DNA of 60,125 bases. It comes from CAYVAP01 sp964343195. Its GTDB lineage: Bacteria; Bacteroidota; Bacteroidia; J057. Position numbers and translations under genes: made by a program. Under the pieces are notes generated by a model. It was not told the DNA's origin. It made no database searches and saw only the letters and a program-made list of their open reading frames with translations. The first letter of the stretch is position 1. Each line of letters begins with the position of its first letter. Below are positions 27,931-35,657 of this stretch, one piece after another. Where the stretch lies: the NCBI GenBank assembly GCA_964343195.1, contig CAYFIR010000021.1, forward strand, positions 1 through 60,125. The letters run 5' to 3'.

Positions 27931-29415
27931 TCACACTCCTTTCAGCTCAAATCTAAAGCTGGTCCCCTGTTGGATTTGACTTCTGACTCTGAGGGTGGAA
28001 TCGTGGAGTTCCATGATCTTCTTGGCAATGGCGAGGCCGAGCCCCGTTCCGGTTTGGGGTTGATCCACTCGCTTGCGGGTGGCGTATCGGTCAAAAATAT
28101 GGGGCAAGTCCTCTTCGGATATGCCCACTCCGGTATCGGCCACTTCGATAGAAAGCCAGCCTGGGCGTTCCGACTCCCGGACTCTCAAACTGATCTCCCC
28201 GCCAGCAGGGGTGAATTTGAGGGCATTGTCCAGCAGGTTTTGGCACACCCGCTCGATGAGAGAAAGGTCGGCCCAAACTTTTTCCTGGTGCGAAGTCTGA
28301 GTGTCAACCTTTAGCACAATGCCTTTCTCCTGAGCTAGCATGCGGTATTGCTCCTGCATGTCAATCAGAAATTCCTCGAGAGAAAAAGCCTCCGGCTTGG
28401 GCTTCACCTGCTTGGCCTCCAGCTTGGACAATTCGAAAAGTTCTTCCACCTGCTTTTTGAGCTTGGTGGCATTGCGCAGCACCACTCGGATGTAACGCTC
28501 ACGGTCTTCTTCTGGCAGGGTGCTGCCTTTGAGTTGCAGGGTTTCTGCATAGCCATGGATCACGGCAAGGGGAGTTCTGAGATCGTGAGAAACATTGGCG
28601 ATGAGGTCCTGTCGCAGGCGTTCGGTTGATTTGACCGCTTCGAAATTCTCCCAAATTGCACTGGCCATGCGGTTGAAATGGTGTCCCAAACGTGCAATTT
28701 CATCCTGCCCTGTTACTTCCAGCCGAACCTCCATGTCCCCGTCTTCAAATTCCTGCATGGCTGCCACGAGCCTTCGGAGCCGCTTGGTGAGGTACCCAAT
28801 CATGACGAGCCCGATGAGCAGGGCAAAAAGTAGCGCGAGGACAAAGGCAAGCACTCCGCCCCGCAGGGTGTAGCTTTCAAGCAGGGCGTCGGAGAGGGTC
28901 TGCCACATTTGCCCAGTGAGAATGATGTAGATAAAGCCTTTTTGTCCCTCGAGGTCAAATTCCGCAGCGGAAAAGATGCGCCTTTCTCCTGGAGATAAGG
29001 GATCATCTCCCAGCACAAAAGCTTGTCCCTCTGCCGCGAGAAAGGTTCGGACCGGGTCCAGATCCACATAAAACTCCCCCTCTGCCATCTGTCGCTCGTC
29101 CAGCACGACGCTATATCGCACCTGTCCATCAGGTGCCAGCAGGTAGACCTCGATGCTCTGGTTGACGGCCATCATGTCGTGCATCAGCCCTCCAAAGAGC
29201 TCTTTGTTGATGCCTCCGTCCGGCATAAATGGCTGTCCTTCCTGAAACTTTTCGTCGATCAGGTGTTGTGCCAACGGAGCATGTAGGCGTTGCTGAGCCT
29301 CAGCGAAATACTGCTCGGCAAAGTACAGGCTAAGGCCGATGAAGCTCCCTCCAATCAACAGGATCAGAAGCAGGAAAACGCCGGCCATGCGCCAAAAGAG
29401 GGTTGATGATTTCAA
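27931..29415 (-). CDS. membrane sensor histidine kinase (HAMP-HisKA-HATPase)
   Basis: A 494-residue protein. TM1 is at about 10-32 (MAGVFLLLILLIGGSFIGLSL), followed by a periplasmic sensor of about 140 residues, and TM2 at about 188-210. The HAMP region is at about 210-260 (RLRRLVAAMQEFEDGDMEVR), HisKA with NVSHDLRTPLAVIHGYAETL near 275-295, and HATPase with NLLDNALKFT, DTGVGI and GTGLGLAIA. It should phosphorylate the OmpR-type regulator encoded upstream. The frame starts with TTG at 29415; an in-frame ATG at 29388 would remove nine residues. A 252-bp repeat-rich gap separates it from the regulator. Confidence 0.92.
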   Translation of the reverse strand: MKSSTLFWRMAGVFLLLILLIGGSFIGLSLYFAEQYFAEAQQRLHAPLAQHLIDEKFQEGQPFMPDGGINKELFGGLMHDMMAVNQSIEVYLLAPDGQVRYSVVLDERQMAEGEFYVDLDPVRTFLAAEGQAFVLGDDPLSPGERRIFSAAEFDLEGQKGFIYIILTGQMWQTLSDALLESYTLRGGVLAFVLALLFALLIGLVMIGYLTKRLRRLVAAMQEFEDGDMEVRLEVTGQDEIARLGHHFNRMASAIWENFEAVKSTERLRQDLIANVSHDLRTPLAVIHGYAETLQLKGSTLPEEDRERYIRVVLRNATKLKKQVEELFELSKLEAKQVKPKPEAFSLEEFLIDMQEQYRMLAQEKGIVLKVDTQTSHQEKVWADLSLIERVCQNLLDNALKFTPAGGEISLRVRESERPGWLSIEVADTGVGISEEDLPHIFDRYATRKRVDQPQTGTGLGLAIAKKIMELHDSTLRVRSQIQQGTSFRFELKGV

Positions 29416-29667
29416 GGTGGGGAAATTCGTGATTGGTGATTCGTAAAGTCAGAAGTCAGAAGTCAGAAGTCAGAAGTCAGAGTGGTACTGGCATAGCCCG
29501 TCCGGAGTTGCGAAACATTTCTTTTTTCTCCTGTCTGACCTCTGACAACGTAGTGGTCTGACAGCAAGGCGGTCTGACTTTTTATCTCGCTTTCCTGAGC
29601 GAAGCGAAGTCCCGCTATTGGGACCGCAGCGCAGCGGTCTGACTTCTCGCAGTGAAACGGTCTCTCT
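29416..29667. repeat. repeat-rich gap between response regulator and kinase genes
   Basis: The gap holds five tandem copies of about TCAGAAG (29449-29480) and several degenerate units around GGTCTGAC paired with GTCAGA. The unit at 29532-29562 matches 28 of 31 bases with 32378-32408, which is another intra-operon gap. A short AATTCGTGATT-like motif begins the region at 29423, as in the other gap. It looks like a dispersed palindromic element inserted inside the operon. Confidence 0.75.
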
Positions 29668-30366
29668 TCACCACTCCTCCGTAAACCGGTAGCCGATGCC
29701 CCAGGTTGTGAGGATATAGGTCGGATTCTCAGGGTCGGGTTCGAGCTTACGGCGCAGGCGGTTGATGTGAGAATTGACCGTGTGGCTATCGCCCGCAAAT
29801 TCGTAGCCCCACACCTGATCCAGCAACTGATCGCGTGAGAAGCTGCTGCCCGGGTGCGATGCCAGCAAAACCAGTAAATCGAGTTCCTTGGGAGTCAGTT
29901 CCAGACGCTGCCCATGTAGCGAGACCTTCCGTTTTTCGCGATCTACGACCAGTTCGCCCCGCTGGATAAGGGCCTGTGGACGAGCTGCTGCATCCTGAAA
30001 CTGTGCCCTGCGAAAGATGGCCTTGATACGGGCAGTCAGTTCCCGTATGCTAAAGGGTTTGGTCAGGTAGTCATCGGCACCAATTTCCAGGCCCAGGACC
30101 TTGTCTACCTCCTCCGCCCGGGCGGTCAACATCAGGATCGGAGTCGTAATACCGTCCCCACGCAGCATCCGGCAAATATCGGTGCCGCTCAGGTGTGGGA
30201 GCATCAGGTCCAGGATGATCAGGTCATAACTTCCCCCTTTGGCTTTTTTATAGCCAGCATCCCCTGTGGCACTGCTGTCCACCCGGCAATCCATGTCATG
30301 GAGGTGAATGGTGAGCAGGTCTACAATGTCTGGATCGTCTTCAACAATTAGCACATGGTAGGGCAT
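29668..30366 (-). CDS. OmpR-family response regulator
   Basis: A 232-residue regulator. The receiver domain (about 1-120) has the acidic pair in VEDDPDIV, the phospho-acceptor Asp in LIILDLMLPHLSGTD (about 52) and the conserved Lys in YLTKPF (about 102). The C-terminal winged helix (about 130-230) has LTPKELDLLVLLASHPG and VNSHINRLRRKLEPDP. It is first in the operon with the kinase gene downstream. Confidence 0.94.
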   Translation of the reverse strand: MPYHVLIVEDDPDIVDLLTIHLHDMDCRVDSSATGDAGYKKAKGGSYDLIILDLMLPHLSGTDICRMLRGDGITTPILMLTARAEEVDKVLGLEIGADDYLTKPFSIRELTARIKAIFRRAQFQDAAARPQALIQRGELVVDREKRKVSLHGQRLELTPKELDLLVLLASHPGSSFSRDQLLDQVWGYEFAGDSHTVNSHINRLRRKLEPDPENPTYILTTWGIGYRFTEEW

Positions 30367-30435
30367 AGACAGGGCATTTCATTGTTTGATCCAAAGTAGC
30401 GTGAAATGGTTCACAGAACTATCACAATCAAGCCA

Positions 30436-30888
30436 TTAACGTGGGTCAGCAGCAGCTTTGAATTTCGCCAAAGCCTCTCCGTTTTCATGGCTAAGTGTGA
30501 GAATATCCCCCTCAATGGAATAAGAATGGGTCTTTTGCAATGCCTGGAAGAATTTGCGTTCTAGTTCCATCTGATCAATGCAGGCCATTTTTGTGGCCAT
30601 CATGGGAGAAAATGAAAGGCTGCTTTCCTCACGATTATGCTCGTATGTGCCGCTGAAATTGTTACAGCTGCTGTTACCCATGACCTGATTGCCCTCGTCC
30701 GAAAAGGTGATGTATGCCTCACTTCTCTGGTTTTCATTCGGGTTTACGGTCTCTCCGTTCAGCGAAATGAGTTTCCAGTATTGATCGGGAAGTGCCATTT
30801 GAGGGCCATTATTGGCAGTATGGGAGGTGCTGCGACAGGCTGCGAATGCAAGTGACAGCAGTATTATTGGGGTAATAAGCTTTAGCAT
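30436..30888 (-). CDS. META-domain lipoprotein (HslJ-like)
   Basis: A 150-residue lipoprotein: MLKLITPIILLSLAFAAC gives a lipobox with Cys at 18. The mature part has the META/HslJ pattern YWKLISLNGE, GNSSCNNFSGTYE and FSPMMATKMAC, including the two conserved Cys. HslJ-type proteins are linked to envelope stress and novobiocin tolerance in enterobacteria; the role here is unknown. The ATG at 30888 gives the signal peptide, and the longer frame upstream overlaps the acetyltransferase gene. It starts 22 bp after that gene's stop and may be co-transcribed with it. Confidence 0.82.
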   Translation of the reverse strand: MLKLITPIILLSLAFAACRSTSHTANNGPQMALPDQYWKLISLNGETVNPNENQRSEAYITFSDEGNQVMGNSSCNNFSGTYEHNREESSLSFSPMMATKMACIDQMELERKFFQALQKTHSYSIEGDILTLSHENGEALAKFKAAADPR

Positions 30889-30910
30889 GTCTAAAAATAC
30901 ATGCCAAAGT

Positions 30911-31408
30911 TCACATCTGCCAATACTCCCGCTCCAAACGATACACCCGGCAGTAGTCCCCGTCAAAATATCGCTTTTCCATGAGCCTGAACCCCAGTCG
31001 CTCATAAAATGCATGGACGCGGGTATTGCGTTCCAGGGGATCCACCAGAATTGCGCTGACTTCGGCTTGGGCAAAGCAGCGGTTGATAGCGTGAATCATC
31101 ATCTCAGTTCCGTAGCCCTTTCCTAAATCTTCGGCTTCGCCTATCCAGATATCAAGTGCCCGCAGGTTGGGTTCTATTTCGCCCCAGTAGTGGGTTTCCT
31201 CCTCCTGTGGGTCAATGACCTGTATGAACCCAATGGGTCTGCCATCCAACTCTGCGATCAGTTGTTCGCGCCAGGGTTGTGGCACCCCAAGCTCGGTCTC
31301 CCATTCCCAGTCATCGTCAGAGGCAGCGATGACGTGGGGCTGTGTGTCCCAGTGGCGCAGGAGGGGCAGATCAGCGAGGGTGGCGGTTCGAAGGGTGATG
31401 GAGGACAT
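30911..31408 (-). CDS. GNAT acetyltransferase resembling AAC(6')-type enzymes
   Basis: A 165-residue N-acetyltransferase. The acetyl-CoA loop is in GEAEDLGKGYGTEMMIHAI (about 92-110), and IGFIQVIDPQEEETHYWGE and NTRVHAFYERLGFRLMEKRY flank it. The order EPNLRALDIWIGEAEDLGKG followed by VDPLERNTRVHAFYERLGF is laid out like the aminoglycoside 6'-N-acetyltransferase AacA4 group. Most chromosomal relatives have unknown substrates, so resistance is only a possibility. The ATG at 31408 is chosen. A minus-strand terminator begins 3 bp upstream of this start. Confidence 0.8.
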   Translation of the reverse strand: MSSITLRTATLADLPLLRHWDTQPHVIAASDDDWEWETELGVPQPWREQLIAELDGRPIGFIQVIDPQEEETHYWGEIEPNLRALDIWIGEAEDLGKGYGTEMMIHAINRCFAQAEVSAILVDPLERNTRVHAFYERLGFRLMEKRYFDGDYCRVYRLEREYWQM

Positions 31409-31410
31409 GA

Positions 31411-31451
31411 ACAAAAAATAAGCACCATCGGAGTGAAACCCCAATGGTGCT
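31411..31451 (-). terminator. rho-independent terminator for TonB receptor/DUF4249 operon
   Basis: On the minus strand AGCACCAT (31451-31444) pairs with ATGGTGCT (31428-31421) and is followed by TATTTTTTG (31420-31412). It closes the operon immediately before the acetyltransferase start codon. Confidence 0.8.
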
Positions 31452-31472
31452 GAAACTTCTATGGCCGCATGG

Positions 31473-32273
31473 CTATGGTACTACTGCCAGGTACCGTGTG
31501 GCACTCATCGCTCCAAAATAGCCCAGCACGTCGCCAGAGAGGTTGGTGGTGGGATTGGCCGGGGCAGCAGAACCGGGCCCCAGGGATCCCACGCCCGCAA
31601 CGTCGGCGAGTTCGAAGTAGTATTGATACACGTCTCTCTCAATGCGTAGGGCCATGATGCGCACGGCATCACCCTGATCCAGAGGCAGGCCGATAAAGCG
31701 CGCTATTCCGTCATTTTCCGTGAGGGTGCCGCCGTCGTAAAGGTAGATTCCCCGATCCAGGGTATCATTGACCCAAACCATGAAACGCATGTACACCGAT
31801 TCGTCCACCGGATCATCGAAGTAGGCGCGCATCAGATAGCTCGAAGGCAAGCGTGGGCTTTGCCCTTCCAGGCGTTGAAAATCAACAGAGTCTAGCTGGA
31901 CGGGGGCCAGCATTTTGCTTTGTCCCGAAACCATCTCGCCGTCCACTTCCACTGAAAGGGTATAGGTCTCACCGATTTCCCCAATCAGGCCATCAGCGGC
32001 ATACAGGCCGGAGTCCTTTTCGGCAAGCAACCAGCTATCTCCATTGCTCGCGCTTAACTCTACGGTAGCGTCACTGACCCTTTCGTAGTTTCCCGGCTCA
32101 AAATAGCTGCCGCTTCGGGTGAGGATCACCTGGCTTGACAGTGGTGCATCTGTCAGGGTGGCATCTACGACCAGTTGGGGACCAGCGTCGTTGAGGTCCA
32201 GTTCGATTACTTCCTGGCAGGAAAAAATGCTCAGGGATAGCAGGGTGAAGAAGAAATATGTTGTGGGTTTCAT
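31473..32273 (-). CDS. DUF4249 lipoprotein, partner of TonB-dependent receptor
   Basis: A 266-residue protein with lipoprotein signal MKPTTYFFFTLLSLSIFSC. The typical DUF4249 opening follows (EVIELDLNDAGPQLVVDATLTD), then VILTRSGSYFEP and repeated Ig-like strand patterns. DUF4249 proteins are SusD-like outer-membrane lipoproteins that accompany TonB receptors. The start at 32273 was chosen because the longer frame lacks a signal. It follows the receptor gene after a 170-bp repeat-bearing gap. Confidence 0.85.
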   Translation of the reverse strand: MKPTTYFFFTLLSLSIFSCQEVIELDLNDAGPQLVVDATLTDAPLSSQVILTRSGSYFEPGNYERVSDATVELSASNGDSWLLAEKDSGLYAADGLIGEIGETYTLSVEVDGEMVSGQSKMLAPVQLDSVDFQRLEGQSPRLPSSYLMRAYFDDPVDESVYMRFMVWVNDTLDRGIYLYDGGTLTENDGIARFIGLPLDQGDAVRIMALRIERDVYQYYFELADVAGVGSLGPGSAAPANPTTNLSGDVLGYFGAMSATRYLAVVP

Positions 32274-32443
32274 TAGGAGGAAATTCGTAATTGAAAATTC
32301 GTGATTCGTAACCTGAGAAGTCAAAGGTCAGATCGGCCTGCGGCCTGTCAGAAGTCAGAATGTAGAGGAAAGCTTCTTGTCTGACCTCTCGCAACGAAGT
32401 GGTCTGACTTCTGACAGCAGAGCGATCTTACCATGTAGCGATC
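32274..32443. repeat. dispersed repeat in the gap between TonB receptor and DUF4249 genes
   Basis: The gap holds an AATTCGTAATT-like motif (32281 on), several GTCAGAAGTCAG/CTGACTTCTGAC units, and the 31-bp block 32378-32408, which matches 28/31 with 29532-29562. As in the kinase operon, the element sits between co-directional genes. Confidence 0.75.
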
Positions 32444-34762
32444 TCAAAACTCAAAATTCCACGTAACCGACGGCACCCACTGGAACAAGTAGGTCTTGAC
32501 GGCTTCAAGTTGAGTGGGGTCATCGGCGCTGGCCTGAAAGTCCAGGGTGTAGACATTCTTACGCCCATAGGCGTTGTAAAGCGAAACGTTGAGGTTGGAG
32601 TTAGGATTTTTTCCGTACCAGGTGGCGCTCAGGTCCAGGCGATGGTAATCTGGCAGGCGGTAGCCATTTCGCTCGGTATAAAGGGGCACGACCTGCCCGT
32701 TGACGGTGTAGCTGCCGCTGGGCATGGTGACCGCGTCGCCGGTGTAATAGGTAAAAGCGCCCGAGAAGCTCCATCTTGGGCTGGGATCATAGACCGCCAC
32801 CAGGGTCAGGTCATGGATGCGGTCCTGACGGGCGGGAAAGGGATCGCCATTGTTGATTTCGTCAAAGTTTCGCCAGGTGCGCGACCAGGTATAGCTGACC
32901 CACCCTGTGAGTTTTCCGGCAGTCTTTTTGGCGATAAATTCCGCTCCGTAGGCATATCCATCTCCGAAAACGAGTTGCGACTCGACCTGGTCATTGAGCA
33001 ACAGGTCCGCGCCATTCTCATACTCGATCTGGTTGTGCAAGTCTTTGTAATACAGCTCTACCGAAGCCTCCCAGGTATTGTCATTGAAATTGCGGAAGTA
33101 GCCTACGGCAAACTGATCGGCAACCTGTGGCTCGATGATCTCGCTGCTGGGTAGCCAAACGTCAGTTGGCGTGGTCGAGGTGCTGTTGCTTAGCAGGTGT
33201 ACGTACTGCCGGTTGCGGGCATAGCTGGCTTTGATCGATGATTGAGGGTTCAGCAGATAAGTCGCAGTAATGCGAGGTTCCAGCCCGCCATAGTCAGCGA
33301 TCAATTCGCCCGCTTCATAATCAGTAGAGTCAACCACGACATTTTCTGCATCGTAGCTGTAGGTCGTCCCAGGCCCAAGGGCGAAGAAATGCGAGTAGCG
33401 CAAGCCGTAATTCAGGCTCAGCCGATCAGTCGCTTTCCATTCGTGGGAAATGTAGGCAGCCGTTTCCAGGGCATAACGCTCTGGAACTTCTGTGGCAATG
33501 GTGGACTCGCCCTCTTCTTCATCCTGAATGACCGCACCAGGGATGAAGGTATGGTAAATGGCATTGGTCCCGAATTTCAGCGTATGCTGGCTATTGGCAT
33601 AAAAGCTGAAATCCTCCTTCCAGTTGTAGTCCTGAATTCCGGACTGAATGCTGGCGTTAACGGGCGTCAGGTTGACGGAGTAGTCATAGTCGCTGTAGAT
33701 CAGGGACGAATTAAGGAACAAGCGGTCGCTGAACAGGTGGTTCCAGCGAAGGGTTGCGGTCGCGTTGCCCCAGTCGATGCCAAACTGATCCTGAAAGCCG
33801 AAGTTGTCGCGGCCAAAGTAGCCGGAGAGAAAGATCTGGTCCTTTTCTCCAATGCGGTAATTGGCCTTGGCATTGAGGTCATAGAAGTACAGATTAGAGC
33901 TATTCAGGTTGGTATCGGGGGAAAGTTGCAGGAATAGGTCGGCATATGTACGGCGGCCCGACACCATGAACGAAGCCTTGTCCTCGACGATGGGCCCTTC
34001 GACTGTCAGGCGCGATGAAATCAGCCCCAGGCCACCTGAAACGCTGAAGTCTTTGGCATTCCCCTCCTTCATCCGGATGTCTAGGGTGGACGAAAGCCGC
34101 CCTCCGTACTCGGCTGGCTGGTTGCCCTTGTATAGCTGGGTGCTGTTGATGGCGTCGCCATTGAAGACCGAGAAGAAGCCCAGTAAATGCGAGGCGTTGT
34201 ACACCGGAGCTTCGTCCAGTAGAATGAGGTTCTGATCGGCACCGCCTCCTCGCACGAAGAAACCGCTGTTACCGTCTCCTGCAGCTTTGACACCGGGGAG
34301 TAGCTGGATGGTTTTGAGCACGTCCGTTTCGCCAAACAACACCGGCAGCTTTTTGACTTCATCCATCGAAAGACGCGTGACGCCCATCTCGGTGGACTGG
34401 ACATTGTCTGAGGCGGCTCGGCTGCTGATGACCACTTCGTCCACGGTGGTTTCGACAGGGAAGAGTTCGACATCATGGCGCTGTCCGGTGCTCAGGTCAA
34501 AGACGACCGTGTCGGCCTCGTAGCCCGCAAAGCGAAATTGCACGGCAAGTTCCCCGGCAGGCAGAGAAAGGGAATAAAAGCCATATTCGTTGGTGTAGGC
34601 TCCGCGTCGGCTTTCGGGCGCAAACACCGTCGCGCCGATCATGGCCTCGCCGGTCTCACCGTCGCGGATGTAGCCACTCAGCGTATAGCTGGACTGGGCG
34701 ATGAGGCTGCCCCCAAACAGCAGGAGTAGGGTAGGGGAGAGGATTCGCAGAATGGATTTCAT
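32444..34762 (-). CDS. TonB-dependent receptor with carboxypeptidase-like N-terminal domain
   Basis: A 772-residue outer-membrane receptor. The signal ends near SLIAQ. A CarboxypepD_reg-like domain is at about 25-105 (YTLSGYIRDGETGEAMIGAT), the plug at about 115-220 (KKLPVLFGETDVLKTIQLLP, GFFVRGGGADQNLILLDEAP) and a 22-strand barrel to the C-terminal Phe (VPSVTWNFEF). It imports an unknown ligand using TonB energy together with the DUF4249 lipoprotein encoded downstream. Two in-frame ATGs exist (34774 and 34762); the second gives the better signal peptide. Confidence 0.92.
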   Translation of the reverse strand: MKSILRILSPTLLLLFGGSLIAQSSYTLSGYIRDGETGEAMIGATVFAPESRRGAYTNEYGFYSLSLPAGELAVQFRFAGYEADTVVFDLSTGQRHDVELFPVETTVDEVVISSRAASDNVQSTEMGVTRLSMDEVKKLPVLFGETDVLKTIQLLPGVKAAGDGNSGFFVRGGGADQNLILLDEAPVYNASHLLGFFSVFNGDAINSTQLYKGNQPAEYGGRLSSTLDIRMKEGNAKDFSVSGGLGLISSRLTVEGPIVEDKASFMVSGRRTYADLFLQLSPDTNLNSSNLYFYDLNAKANYRIGEKDQIFLSGYFGRDNFGFQDQFGIDWGNATATLRWNHLFSDRLFLNSSLIYSDYDYSVNLTPVNASIQSGIQDYNWKEDFSFYANSQHTLKFGTNAIYHTFIPGAVIQDEEEGESTIATEVPERYALETAAYISHEWKATDRLSLNYGLRYSHFFALGPGTTYSYDAENVVVDSTDYEAGELIADYGGLEPRITATYLLNPQSSIKASYARNRQYVHLLSNSTSTTPTDVWLPSSEIIEPQVADQFAVGYFRNFNDNTWEASVELYYKDLHNQIEYENGADLLLNDQVESQLVFGDGYAYGAEFIAKKTAGKLTGWVSYTWSRTWRNFDEINNGDPFPARQDRIHDLTLVAVYDPSPRWSFSGAFTYYTGDAVTMPSGSYTVNGQVVPLYTERNGYRLPDYHRLDLSATWYGKNPNSNLNVSLYNAYGRKNVYTLDFQASADDPTQLEAVKTYLFQWVPSVTWNFEF

Positions 34763-35091
34763 GTGAAACGTCATGAGTTTGATTCAGTGGTCAAAATTGG
34801 ATGAAACACACCGGATCAAACGCCCCTGCGGGCCTCAGGACGGTCTGATGCAGGGATCTGGACGTTCGGATGCAGGAATCAGGACAGGGGGAAGAAAATT
34901 CGTAATGGGGAATTTGGGATTCATAATTTGGGGGGATGGCCTGATACTGAGCACGGTACTAACCGTGCCGCTCGTGAGCTTCTGTGAAGCGAAACGTAGC
35001 GTCTCAGCGTCTCCTGACGCTCGCATAAGTCAACTAACTTATTGAACCAACAATATGGTATAAGTGTAGGAGGAAAAACACGCGATCAACC
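34763..35091. other. hairpin-rich noncoding gap
   Basis: No gene is seen between the divergent receptor and membrane-protein genes. GCACGGT-ACTA-ACCGTGC (34951-34968) and AGCGTC-TCCT-GACGCT (35006-35021) are perfect stem-loops, with AATTCGTAAT-like sequence near 34898 as in the two operon gaps. Promoters for both flanking genes must lie here but none is clear. Confidence 0.6.
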
Positions 35092-35607
35092 ATGGACATA
35101 CGTAAGCTAATCTTCATGGCTTCCATCACTCTGATTCCATTGGCTTTGGGAGGAGTCCTCATTGGGCAGGATTTTCCACTTCATTTAGCCGACTCTGAAT
35201 TAGCTTATATTTTCCGGGTTTCGGCCGTCATCGGCCTACCACTCGGAATCCTTGGGCTTTCAACCTACACCATCAATCCCAAATGGCCGAATCGGAAGCA
35301 GCAAATAGCTGGCATAATACATCTGTTTGTCGCGGTCTTGGTTACCTTCATCGCGCTGGGATCTTCGTTCCGATTCTGTGGCTGGACGAATGCGAAGCTG
35401 TTATTCCAGGAGAAGGATAACCCTGACACTCAAATCATTTGGCAAAGGATGGATTGCGGAGCTCTTGGCTATGGAGGAGAAAGACGAATTGTAAAAGTTA
35501 AGCCTGTGCTTTTTCTGTGGAAATATACGATAGAGGTGGATACTGCGGAACTTGGCCATGAGCATTGGGAGTGGATTGAGGAGGAGATTAGGACCCCTTT
35601 CCCTTAA
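35092..35607 (+). CDS. hypothetical membrane protein
   Basis: A 171-residue protein with three predicted membrane helices (about 6-25, 42-60, 72-92) and a C-terminal soluble part of about 75 residues, acidic at the end (ELGHEHWEWIEEEIRTP). I do not recognise the family. An AGGAGG sequence about 20 bp before the ATG is too far for a classical ribosome site. It is convergent with the hybrid kinase gene. Confidence 0.65.
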   Translation: MDIRKLIFMASITLIPLALGGVLIGQDFPLHLADSELAYIFRVSAVIGLPLGILGLSTYTINPKWPNRKQQIAGIIHLFVAVLVTFIALGSSFRFCGWTNAKLLFQEKDNPDTQIIWQRMDCGALGYGGERRIVKVKPVLFLWKYTIEVDTAELGHEHWEWIEEEIRTPFP

Positions 35608-35657
35608 AAAACGTACTTCGGCTGGACTGTTGATTGGCGAATCACTAATGCGTCCCA

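Noticed and set aside
29463..29798. A 111-residue minus-strand ORF across the repeat gap and the response regulator
   Set aside because: It overlaps the well-supported regulator gene in another frame and is made mostly of repeat sequence.
32510..33937. Long open frames antisense to the TonB receptor
   Set aside because: They mirror the receptor codons and have no domain pattern; the receptor is unambiguous.
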